A DNA stretch of 5,129 nucleotides from Candidatus Saccharibacteria bacterium UBA2834 (GCA_002351365.1 DEGE01000016.1:33286-38414); one strand, 5' to 3'; shown: positions 1 to 4,780, numbered from the stretch's first letter. Program-made: numbers and translations. The notes: generated from the letters alone by a model not told the origin.

Positions 1-714
1 CAGATGATTAGCTATCTGAAAGGGAATCGCAAAAAACTGATTCGTGACATTGAAAAACAAATGTATGATGCGGCCGCAAAAGGGGATTACGAGAAGGCAG
101 CGGCGCTACGTAATCAATTTTATGGCTTGAAGGGGATAAATACCAAGATAGTGTTTTCGGACAAGGAGTTTTTGGATATCTCGAGCGATCAAGCATTGCA
201 TGATTTGCAAGATATCTTAGGCTTAAAGAAAACACCGGGGCGTATAGAGGGCTTTGATATCAGTCACCAATCTGGGACGAACGTGACTGGCTCAATGGTA
301 TGCTTCATAAATGGGGCAGCAGATAGAACAAAGTATCGTCGTTTTAAGCTGCGTAAGCAACAAAACAATGACCCGGCGAGTATGCTGGAAGTAATTACGC
401 GACGTTTGCATCATCTGAACGATTGGGGGGTGCCGGATTTGATAGTATTAGACGGATCGGTTGGCCAGCTCGATGCGGTGCGAAAAATTGTGACTGAGGC
501 GGGAATCGCCATAATTGGGCGTGATAAAAGTGGCGATCATACGCGAAATGCGCGCGTACGCATTGTGATTCCGCGAGGGGATGATGATTATGAAATGGTA
601 GAGCTATCAAAAGATAGCCACATTGCAAAATTAATTGCCAGGATTGACGACGAGAGTCATCGTTTTGCGGTGCAGTACCACGTTTTACTTAAGCGGAAAA
701 ATGCATTAAAATAG
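1..714 (+). CDS. uvrC: UvrC excinuclease subunit, 3' part (5' end outside window), reduced form
   Basis: The nuclease subunit of UvrABC nucleotide excision repair; it incises DNA on both sides of a lesion in cytoplasmic UvrB-DNA complexes. The frame is open from base 1, so the N-terminal GIY-YIG nuclease lies upstream. Visible order: a UVR (UvrB-binding) motif at about codons 11-47, containing DYEKAAALRNQ, then the RNase H-like nuclease domain opening with GFDISHQSGT. Expected catalytic residues are present: Asp in FDIS (256-258), Asp in NNDPASM (370-372), Asp in LDGSVGQL (451-453) and His in DDESHRFA (658-660). Two parts of standard UvrC are missing: only about 40 residues separate the UVR motif from FDIS, where E. 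coli UvrC has roughly 160, and the protein stops just after the YH..LKRK segment without the C-terminal helix-hairpin-helix domain. The usual DGGKGQ motif reads DGSVGQ. Family identity is secure; full activity cannot be judged from this fragment. Confidence 0.93.
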   Translation, partial: QMISYLKGNRKKLIRDIEKQMYDAAAKGDYEKAAALRNQFYGLKGINTKIVFSDKEFLDISSDQALHDLQDILGLKKTPGRIEGFDISHQSGTNVTGSMVCFINGAADRTKYRRFKLRKQQNNDPASMLEVITRRLHHLNDWGVPDLIVLDGSVGQLDAVRKIVTEAGIAIIGRDKSGDHTRNARVRIVIPRGDDDYEMVELSKDSHIAKLIARIDDESHRFAVQYHVLLKRKNALK

Positions 715-720
715 AAGGAT

Positions 721-1098
721 ATGATAAAGAGACAGCTTTTAACTTTCTTGTTGCGCTGGGCCTTGTCGATCGTGGCGATGTATATGTGCATCAACTGGTT
801 TGCGCATTTTAAAGAAGGCTATGAATATTTGCAGCAAAGTTGGTGGTTCTATGTTGGGGCTGGGTTAGCCTTCGCTTTAGTAAATAGCCTAGTGCGACCA
901 ATAGCAACTATTTTGGCTTTACCTTTCCTTTTTGTGACTTTGGGGATTTTTACGATTATTTTGAATGCTGCAATGGTTGGTCTAACGATTTGGATAATCC
1001 CACACGTAACAATTGGCTTCTGGGGTGCCGTAGGTGGTTGTTTGGTGATTTCGATTTTCAACTATCTTGTCAACTTAATACTACCTGATGTAAAATAA
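721..1098 (+). CDS. Phage holin family 4-like / YvlD-type small membrane protein (PF04020-like)
   Basis: A 125-aa very hydrophobic inner-membrane protein. Probable membrane segments lie at about residues 8-28, 41-57, 62-82, 83-95 and 99-120, some possibly re-entrant. The central pattern NSLVRPI..ILALPF...TLGIF..ILNAAM (residues 55-85) is the recognisable signature of the PF04020 family, typified by Bacillus YvlD. Despite the holin name, most members are chromosomal proteins of unknown function and are not lysis proteins; nothing phage-like surrounds this one. The start codon lies 6 nt after the uvrC stop, and AAGGA at 715-719 is only one base from the ATG, closer than ideal. No later ATG gives a better protein, because the first helix would be cut. 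It sits between uvrC and secG in a probable operon, which suggests a constitutive envelope role, but that is inference. Confidence 0.82.
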   Translation: MIKRQLLTFLLRWALSIVAMYMCINWFAHFKEGYEYLQQSWWFYVGAGLAFALVNSLVRPIATILALPFLFVTLGIFTIILNAAMVGLTIWIIPHVTIGFWGAVGGCLVISIFNYLVNLILPDVK

Positions 1099-1103
1099 GA
1101 CAT

Positions 1104-1325
1104 ATGAATATAGGTGTGATTCTAAATGTAGTCGTGTTTGCTTCGGCAATTTTGTTGGTTTTGCTAATTCTTTTGCAGCAACGTGGCGCTTCTTTGGGTG
1201 CAGGGTTTGGTGGCTCAGGTGAGCTTAACACTGAGCGCCGTGGCCTCGAGAAGTCGCTCTATAATACAACGATCGTGATTGCAGTAATATTTGTACTATC
1301 GATTCTATCAATCTTAATTGTTTAG
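1104..1325 (+). CDS. secG: SecG, preprotein translocase subunit
   Basis: The small accessory subunit of the SecYEG channel, which assists SecA-driven protein export across the cytoplasmic membrane. The 73-aa length is typical of SecG. Two membrane helices (about 4-24 and 53-72) flank a cytosolic loop with the family hallmark: LLQQRGASLGAGFGGSGE (residues 23-40) followed by a basic RRGLEKS stretch leading into the second helix. No Shine-Dalgarno sequence is visible in front of the ATG, which lies 5 nt after the preceding stop, so translation probably depends on coupling with the upstream gene. It ends TAG and is followed directly by TAA in the same frame. Its presence beside genes for a membrane protein and an extracytoplasmic binding protein gives the cluster an envelope theme. 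Identification rests on length, topology and the loop motif together. Confidence 0.93.
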   Translation: MNIGVILNVVVFASAILLVLLILLQQRGASLGAGFGGSGELNTERRGLEKSLYNTTIVIAVIFVLSILSILIV

Positions 1326-1328
1326 TAA

Positions 1329-3107
1329 ATGAAGTTGAAGACAAAAAGTGTGGGCAAAAAAGATAGTCGCAAGAAAGATTTTTTGACGCGAGCAAATGAG
1401 CTAGGGGAGAAGGCTGGCGATCATTTTTCGACGATGTTTATCCAGCGACTCAAAAATGTACGCGAAGTACGTTTGTGGGTAGTCGAATGGGTATTATTAG
1501 TGCTTGTAGTTTTCTTGTTGGCGATTGTGCAAATTATTTGGTATAGCTCCTCATGTGAAACGACGGCCTTTACGGAGGGCGGTGAGTATATCGAGGCAAC
1601 TTTAGGCGAAGTGAAGAGCATGAATCCGCTTTATGCGACAACTAATGCAGAAAAGACTTTGTCGCGTCTGTTGTTTGCGAATTTGGTTTCACCGGACATA
1701 TCGGGGCATATTGGTATGGATCTAGCTGAGAGCGTAAAGATGGACGAAACCGGTAAGGTATGGACGGTGACTTTGCGCGATGGCATTAAATGGTCGGATG
1801 GTGAACCAATCACGGCTGACGACATTATTTATACAGTAGGTTTGATTGAAGACGATTCGGCAAAGACGACGATTTCGGCGGATTTTGCGCGGATTAAGTT
1901 AGAAAAAACCGATGACCGTACAGTGATCTTTACGCTACCTTCGGTCTATTTGGATTTTGAGGATACATTGGAGTTTCCTTTACTACCGTCACATATCTTG
2001 GGTGATGTTAAGCCGGCCGTAGTGTATGAACATGCTTTTTCGAGTGACCCGATCTGTTCTGGCCCGTTTAAATACAAAGCCGTACAGAATGGTGGCGGTA
2101 ACAACCGTTACACGCAAATGATTTACCTTGACCGCAATGAACAATACTATGGCAGCAAAACGAAATTAAATAGTTTTATCTTAAAAACCTATAATAGTAC
2201 GGACAAAATTGCCGATGCTTTGCGTGATTCTACGGTACAGGCGACAGCGGAGAGCTTAACGGATAACGATATAAACGTCAATCATCGAACAACTTTGACG
2301 AATGGTGGCGTGTTCGCGTTCTTGAATACGCAGAGCGCGACATTAAAGTCCGTGGCTTTGCGCCAGGCGATTCAGCGAGGTGTCGATATGTCAAAGGTGC
2401 GCGAAGGCCTGGATGAAATGCGAGCAATGGATTATCCGTTCTTGCAAGAGCAGGAACCGGGTTTGCAGTATCCTGCGTTGGCGGCTAATAGTATTGACGA
2501 TGCAAAAAAAATATTAGCAGAGAATAAGTATTATTTCGATGAGGACGGTAAATTATTTGATGAATCTGGCGCGAATGTGACGATAAACATATCGGTCCGT
2601 AAGCGTGAGCCGATTCAGAGCGTGGCGCAGCGCTTTGCTAAAGAACTCGAAAACCTTGGCATAACCGTTGTAATGAATGTGTTTGACGATACGCAGCCGA
2701 ACATGGACTTCTTTGCGCAAGTAGTGCGTCCGCGTGATTATGACATCTTATTCTATGAGGTGGACCTGGGCGTGAGCGCCGATCCATTTATTTTCTATAG
2801 TTCGACTCAGGCTAATAGTGCGGGCTGGAACTTTAGTAATTACAATAACGCCTTGGCGGATGATGCATTATTGACGGCGAGAACGACATTGGATGCTAAT
2901 TTGCGCACTTCGAAACTGAATGCCTTTTTGCAGCGTTGGGTAAATGAAGTTCCTGCAATAGGTATTTATCGTTCGGCAGTAGATTATTACTATCAGGATA
3001 ATTTGCAGATTTTCTCCGAAAATGCCAAATTTACTGATGCGTTCGACCGTTTTAATGACGTAGAGTACTGGGCAATTAACCGTACGGCAGTAATGCAGAC
3101 GCCATAA
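1329..3107 (+). CDS. Membrane-anchored ABC-type peptide/solute-binding protein (SBP_bac_5 family)
   Basis: An extracytoplasmic solute receptor of the oligopeptide/dipeptide (OppA/DppA, PF00496) type. It has 592 residues. Residues 1-49 are hydrophilic and rich in Lys/Arg, residues 50-72 form one strongly hydrophobic helix, and the rest is the binding domain outside the cell. The family signature LRDGIKWSDGEPITADD is at 149-165, preceded by the typical MNPLY start of the fold (98-102). The C-terminal part has the expected YDILFY...ADPFIFYSS...WNFSNYNN and VPAIGIY segments. Cys76 follows the helix in SSSC, which is not a proper lipobox because no Leu/Val/Ile stands at -3, so a retained transmembrane anchor is more likely than a lipid anchor. 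The ATG comes 3 nt after the secG stop with no visible Shine-Dalgarno site, indicating coupling. No permease or ATPase gene is in the window, so substrate and transporter partner are unknown; peptide uptake is a family-based guess. Confidence 0.88.
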   Translation: MKLKTKSVGKKDSRKKDFLTRANELGEKAGDHFSTMFIQRLKNVREVRLWVVEWVLLVLVVFLLAIVQIIWYSSSCETTAFTEGGEYIEATLGEVKSMNPLYATTNAEKTLSRLLFANLVSPDISGHIGMDLAESVKMDETGKVWTVTLRDGIKWSDGEPITADDIIYTVGLIEDDSAKTTISADFARIKLEKTDDRTVIFTLPSVYLDFEDTLEFPLLPSHILGDVKPAVVYEHAFSSDPICSGPFKYKAVQNGGGNNRYTQMIYLDRNEQYYGSKTKLNSFILKTYNSTDKIADALRDSTVQATAESLTDNDINVNHRTTLTNGGVFAFLNTQSATLKSVALRQAIQRGVDMSKVREGLDEMRAMDYPFLQEQEPGLQYPALAANSIDDAKKILAENKYYFDEDGKLFDESGANVTINISVRKREPIQSVAQRFAKELENLGITVVMNVFDDTQPNMDFFAQVVRPRDYDILFYEVDLGVSADPFIFYSSTQANSAGWNFSNYNNALADDALLTARTTLDANLRTSKLNAFLQRWVNEVPAIGIYRSAVDYYYQDNLQIFSENAKFTDAFDRFNDVEYWAINRTAVMQTP

Positions 3108-3109
3108 GA

Positions 3110-3138
3110 TTTACAAAAGTTGGTTTCTATGATACAAT
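3110..3138 (+). promoter_or_regulatory. Predicted sigma70-type promoter of tRNA-Leu
   Basis: TTTACA (3110-3115) and TACAAT (3133-3138) are separated by 17 bp, with TGa immediately before the -10 box. The predicted start, near 3145, is a few bases before the mature tRNA end at 3149. The -35 box begins three bases after the stop codon of the preceding gene. This is a pattern match without experimental support, but position and spacing are very consistent with a tRNA promoter. Confidence 0.7.
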
Positions 3139-3148
3139 TGGTACAGTT

Positions 3149-3239
3149 GCACCCGTGGTGGAATTGGTAGACACGCTAGCTTGAGGTGCTAGTGGCCACT
3201 TTTACGGCTGTGCTAGTTCGAGTCTAGTCGGGTGCACCA
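3149..3239 (+). tRNA. tRNA-Leu (anticodon GAG), CCA encoded
   Basis: A complete class II tRNA of 91 nt. The acceptor stem pairs GCACCCG (3149-3155) with CGGGTGC (3229-3235), followed by discriminator A and a genome-encoded CCA (3237-3239). The D stem is GTG/CAC (3158-3160 with 3172-3174) with GG in the loop. The anticodon stem is CTAGC/GCTAG (3176-3180, 3188-3192) around loop TTGAGGT, giving anticodon GAG at 3183-3185, which reads CUC/CUU leucine codons. A long variable arm (about 3193-3211) with a GCC/GGC stem is as expected for leucine. The T arm is GCTAG/CTAGT around TTCGAGT. The discriminator A73 also fits leucine. All arms pair without mismatches apart from one G-T in the T stem, so the gene looks functional. 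Confidence 0.97.
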
Positions 3240-3249
3240 TGTTTTATGA

Positions 3250-3270
3250 CAGCCTTCTGGCTGCTTTTTT
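3250..3270 (+). terminator. Rho-independent terminator after tRNA-Leu
   Basis: A short CAGCC/GGCTG stem (3250-3254 with 3259-3263) with a TTCT loop is followed by C and six T residues, and a second T5 run follows at 3276-3280. It lies about 10 nt after the tRNA CCA end. It would stop both the tRNA transcript and any read-through from the upstream operon. The stem is only 5 bp, so strength is uncertain. Confidence 0.72.
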
Positions 3271-3278
3271 GTTAGTTT

Positions 3279-3307
3279 TTGGAAATTTGCTGATTTTATG
3301 GTATGAT
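3279..3307 (+). promoter_or_regulatory. Predicted extended -10 promoter for the 152-aa gene
   Basis: TTGGAA (3279-3284) and TATGAT (3302-3307) are separated by 17 bp, with TGg directly before the -10 box giving an extended -10 element. The predicted start is near 3314, leaving a leader of about 40 nt. The promoter follows the tRNA terminator directly, as expected for a separate transcription unit. Confidence 0.6.
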
Positions 3308-3343
3308 AAAAACTCACTCAGGGGGCGCGTTCTTTACAAATTC

Positions 3344-3348
3344 GGAGG
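3344..3348 (+). promoter_or_regulatory. Shine-Dalgarno site GGAGG
   Basis: GGAGG lies 6 nt before the ATG at 3355. It fixes the start codon and contrasts with the SD-less genes of the upstream operon. The strong site suggests efficient initiation of this orphan gene. Confidence 0.8.
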
Positions 3349-3354
3349 TGGCTT

Positions 3355-3813
3355 ATGAGAAGTACAAGTATTTACGGTGGTGATTTGCTGATTTTACCGC
3401 TGTCGCAGATGATGAAAATCGGTCGTGGCGATGATATCGTCGTGACGATTGACCACGAGGCTGGTTCACGCTATGGTACGCTGGGTATCAGTAATAACCG
3501 TAGCGATTTTAATGCGGCGCGTCGACTGGCAATCGACGAAGCCGATGAGGGGCCGATGATGATTGCAGTCGAAGATCCGGAGAGCGGTTCGCCGATGATG
3601 CTGACGAGGGAAATTATCCGGAATGGCAAGAAGCATCATTTGGCGGTGATTTTTAACGCGGAGTTTTCCGATGCGGAAGAGAGTCGACCGAACAGCTTTT
3701 GTCTGCGGATGAGCGAACGCCTGGATCCCGACGGGGTCTTTATTAGGCGTATCAAATGCTCGCCGGGGCAGAATATTACTTGGGAAGTTGAGCATTTGGC
3801 CGATTTAGGCTAA
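3355..3813 (+). CDS. Hypothetical 152-aa soluble acidic protein
   Basis: I do not recognise the family. The protein has no signal peptide and no membrane segment, so it is probably cytoplasmic. It is moderately acidic, with Asp/Glu clusters such as IDEADEG and FSDAEES (about residues 59-66 and 103-110). Alternating hydrophobic/polar stretches (DIVVTIDHE, MMIAVEDPES, KHHLAVIFNAEF, FIRRIKCSP, ITWEVEHL) suggest a mainly beta-strand fold. Two cysteines are present but no metal or catalytic motif is clear. The gene is well supported: predicted extended -10 promoter, GGAGG site at ideal spacing, and a hairpin terminator about 50 nt after the stop, forming a monocistronic unit. Opposite-strand open frames across it have no initiation signals and are shadows. 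It may be a lineage-restricted protein; function unknown. Confidence 0.85.
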   Translation: MRSTSIYGGDLLILPLSQMMKIGRGDDIVVTIDHEAGSRYGTLGISNNRSDFNAARRLAIDEADEGPMMIAVEDPESGSPMMLTREIIRNGKKHHLAVIFNAEFSDAEESRPNSFCLRMSERLDPDGVFIRRIKCSPGQNITWEVEHLADLG

Positions 3814-3860
3814 TTTAGTACTTTGACGAGCGTCTCCTTGGGGGTGGGTGCATTTTTACG

Positions 3861-3893
3861 AGCCGGGGCAATTTATGCCTCGGCTTTTCCTTT
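3861..3893 (+). terminator. Rho-independent terminator after the 152-aa gene
   Basis: AGCCGGGGC (3861-3869) pairs with GCCTCGGCT (3877-3885) over 9 bp, including one G-T pair, around a 7-nt AATTTAT loop. TTTCCTTT follows. The stem is GC-rich and strong; the T tract is interrupted by CC. The 47 nt between the stop codon and the hairpin hold nothing else I can support. Confidence 0.82.
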
Positions 3894-3894
3894 G

Positions 3895-3923
3895 TTGATT
3901 TTTTGCATTGTTTGTGGTATAAT
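3895..3923 (+). promoter_or_regulatory. Predicted extended -10 promoter for the membrane orphan gene
   Basis: TTGATT (3895-3900) and a consensus TATAAT (3918-3923) are separated by 17 bp, with TGg before the -10 box. This is the best -10 in the window. The predicted start is about 3930, leaving a leader of roughly 86 nt before the chosen start codon at 4016. The -35 begins two bases after the T tract of the preceding terminator. Confidence 0.72.
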
Positions 3924-3929
3924 ATAAAG

Positions 3930-3983
3930 ATGATTGATGCCTTCCTTATCCAAGGGGCATCTGCGCACATTTTCACCATTTGA
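3930..3983 (+). other. Possible leaderless 17-codon leader ORF
   Basis: An ATG at 3930 falls exactly where the TATAAT at 3918-3923 predicts transcription to start, and it opens a 17-codon frame (MIDAFLIQGASAHIFTI) ending in TGA at 3981-3983. The last base of that stop is the A of an ATG at 3983 in the frame of the downstream membrane protein. The arrangement would allow leaderless translation of a regulatory peptide and coupling. A 17-codon frame can easily arise by chance, and the downstream gene has its own Shine-Dalgarno site, so this is only a candidate. Confidence 0.22.
3936..3961 (+). promoter_or_regulatory. 5' leader hairpin
   Basis: GATGCC (3936-3941) pairs with GGCATC (3956-3961), and inside it CCTT (3944-3947) pairs with AAGG (3952-3955) around an ATCC loop, leaving a 2-nt TT bulge. 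The 10 base pairs form within the first 35 nt of the predicted transcript, inside the candidate leader ORF. No T tract follows, so it is not a terminator. It could stabilise the mRNA 5' end or respond to translation of the leader ORF; the role is inferred from position only. Confidence 0.45.
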
Positions 3984-4000
3984 TGCACAGTTTCTGCGTG

Positions 4001-4007
4001 AAAGGAG
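4001..4007 (+). promoter_or_regulatory. Shine-Dalgarno site AAAGGAG deciding the start at 4016
   Basis: AAAGGAG ends 8 nt before ATG 4016. In-frame alternatives TTG 3980 and ATG 3983 lie upstream without any such site and would add a polar MHSFCVKGDGN-type extension before the first helix. The start is therefore set at 4016. Confidence 0.8.
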
Positions 4008-4015
4008 ATGGTAAT

Positions 4016-4702
4016 ATGAAGCTGTTCAGATTGACGATTGTGGTGATAGCGGCAATTCTTGCGGTAATGAGTTTGATTTTGATGAGGGCGGCGCCCTGGT
4101 TAGGATTCATCTTGTTACTGATGGCGATCGTCGTGGTCATTGCAGCACTGGTTGCAGAGCAACCAAAGAGACATAGCAATCAACGCATAGCTAGAGAGGG
4201 GGTAGATATGGGTACGATGATGTATCGTTTTGATGGCAGTAAAGTATTATTGTCGGTGAAGCTCGAAGAAATGCTTGCCGGAATTGGCATCCCGGATGAC
4301 GCGATTAGTTTCGACCAGATAGATGGCTTAATGGCGTTTACGGAGTGTTATGAACAATTTTCTGGCAAGACTCTGCTGAAGCGCCTGGTGCTAATTAAGC
4401 TCGGTCCTGGCCGCATCGTGAAAGAGATTAATGTGATGCTGAATGGCGTAAGCTATCAGGCGGAGATTGATCACGAGAGCGGTGGCAGCTATGAATTATA
4501 TTGGCGCGACGAAATGGCGATGCGCCTGAATGATTCGGCGTTAGCTAAGCTTTACGAGGGGTTCAATGAACTTGATAAGCTCGATTGGCCGGTGGTGCCA
4601 GATTCTGGCCCAGTTCTATTCGCAAAAGCGCGCCGCGAGGAGAGTGGCGCCGATGAGGCGGGCGGCCGCATTGTTCAGTTCAGGCCCACAACAGAAGCTT
4701 AA
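4016..4702 (+). CDS. Hypothetical membrane protein with N-terminal two-helix hairpin and cytoplasmic domain
   Basis: I do not recognise the family. With the start chosen from the Shine-Dalgarno site the protein has 228 residues. Two hydrophobic helices, about 4-23 and 27-48, are joined by a very short MRAAPW turn. The next segment is basic (KRHSNQR, 51-57), so by the positive-inside rule both ends should be cytoplasmic and the helices form a hairpin anchor. Residues 66-200 form a mixed alpha/beta domain with segments such as KLEEMLAGIGIPDDAISFDQI, LVLIKLGPGRIVKEINV and SYQAEIDHESGGSYELYW. The tail (about 204-228) is hydrophilic and probably disordered. No catalytic motif is visible. It has its own promoter, a structured leader and a terminator. 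It may be a lineage-specific envelope-associated protein with an intracellular sensing or scaffold domain; that is speculation. Confidence 0.83.
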   Translation: MKLFRLTIVVIAAILAVMSLILMRAAPWLGFILLLMAIVVVIAALVAEQPKRHSNQRIAREGVDMGTMMYRFDGSKVLLSVKLEEMLAGIGIPDDAISFDQIDGLMAFTECYEQFSGKTLLKRLVLIKLGPGRIVKEINVMLNGVSYQAEIDHESGGSYELYWRDEMAMRLNDSALAKLYEGFNELDKLDWPVVPDSGPVLFAKARREESGADEAGGRIVQFRPTTEA

Positions 4703-4713
4703 TGCAAAAAATG

Positions 4714-4752
4714 AAAAATCCCCCCTCGACTATTCACAGTCGGGGGATTTTT
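4714..4752 (+). terminator. Strong terminator hairpin with A and T tracts
   Basis: AAAAATCCCCC (4714-4724) plus GACT (4728-4731) pairs with AGTC (4738-4741) plus GGGGGATTTTT (4742-4752), giving 15 base pairs with a 3-nt CTC bulge and an ATTCAC loop. The A tract on the left and T tract on the right would allow termination in both directions, though no opposite-strand gene needs it here. It lies 11 nt after the stop of the membrane orphan gene. Confidence 0.9.
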
Positions 4753-4762
4753 GTGCTAGAAT
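4733..4762 (+). promoter_or_regulatory. Predicted extended -10 promoter for the secreted protein gene, overlapping the terminator
   Basis: TTCACA (4733-4738, five of six to TTGACA) and TAGAAT (4757-4762) are 18 bp apart, with TGc before the -10 box. The -35 box lies in the loop and first stem base of the preceding terminator. The predicted start is near 4769, giving a leader of about 20 nt before the ATG. Confidence 0.6.
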
Positions 4763-4780
4763 TTAAGCATAAGGTAAGCG

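Noticed and set aside
721..1098. Prophage lysis cassette suggested by the holin family name.
   Set aside because: No endolysin, phage structural or integrase genes are nearby; the family is mostly chromosomal and non-phage.
1551..1560. Cys76 of the solute-binding protein as a lipoprotein attachment site.
   Set aside because: SSSC lacks the Leu/Val/Ile at -3 and the signal would follow a 49-residue tail, both atypical for a lipobox.
3149..3270. The tRNA gene as an attachment site for an integrated element covering the orphan genes.
   Set aside because: No integrase gene and no obvious repeat of the tRNA 3' end further along the window were seen.
3466..3795. A 109-codon open frame on the minus strand opposite the 152-aa gene.
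   Set aside because: It lies wholly within a well-supported + strand gene, has no SD or promoter and its composition looks like antisense of coding DNA.
3980..4015. Upstream starts TTG 3980 or ATG 3983 for the membrane orphan gene.
   Set aside because: ATG 4016 has AAAGGAG at good spacing and starts directly before the first membrane helix. The upstream starts remain possible only through coupling from the leader ORF.
4195..4210. Possible internal start at ATG 4208 preceded by a G-rich stretch, which would give a soluble form without the anchor.
   Set aside because: The G-rich stretch is a poor SD match and there is no other support for an internal start.
3442..4497. Shared short peptide pattern IDHE(A/S)G in the two orphan proteins.
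   Set aside because: The similarity is only about nine positions with unrelated flanks, so it does not support homology.
4566..4766. A 66-codon + strand frame overlapping the end of the membrane orphan gene and its terminator.
   Set aside because: It runs through a strong terminator stem and has no start signals; it is a shadow frame.
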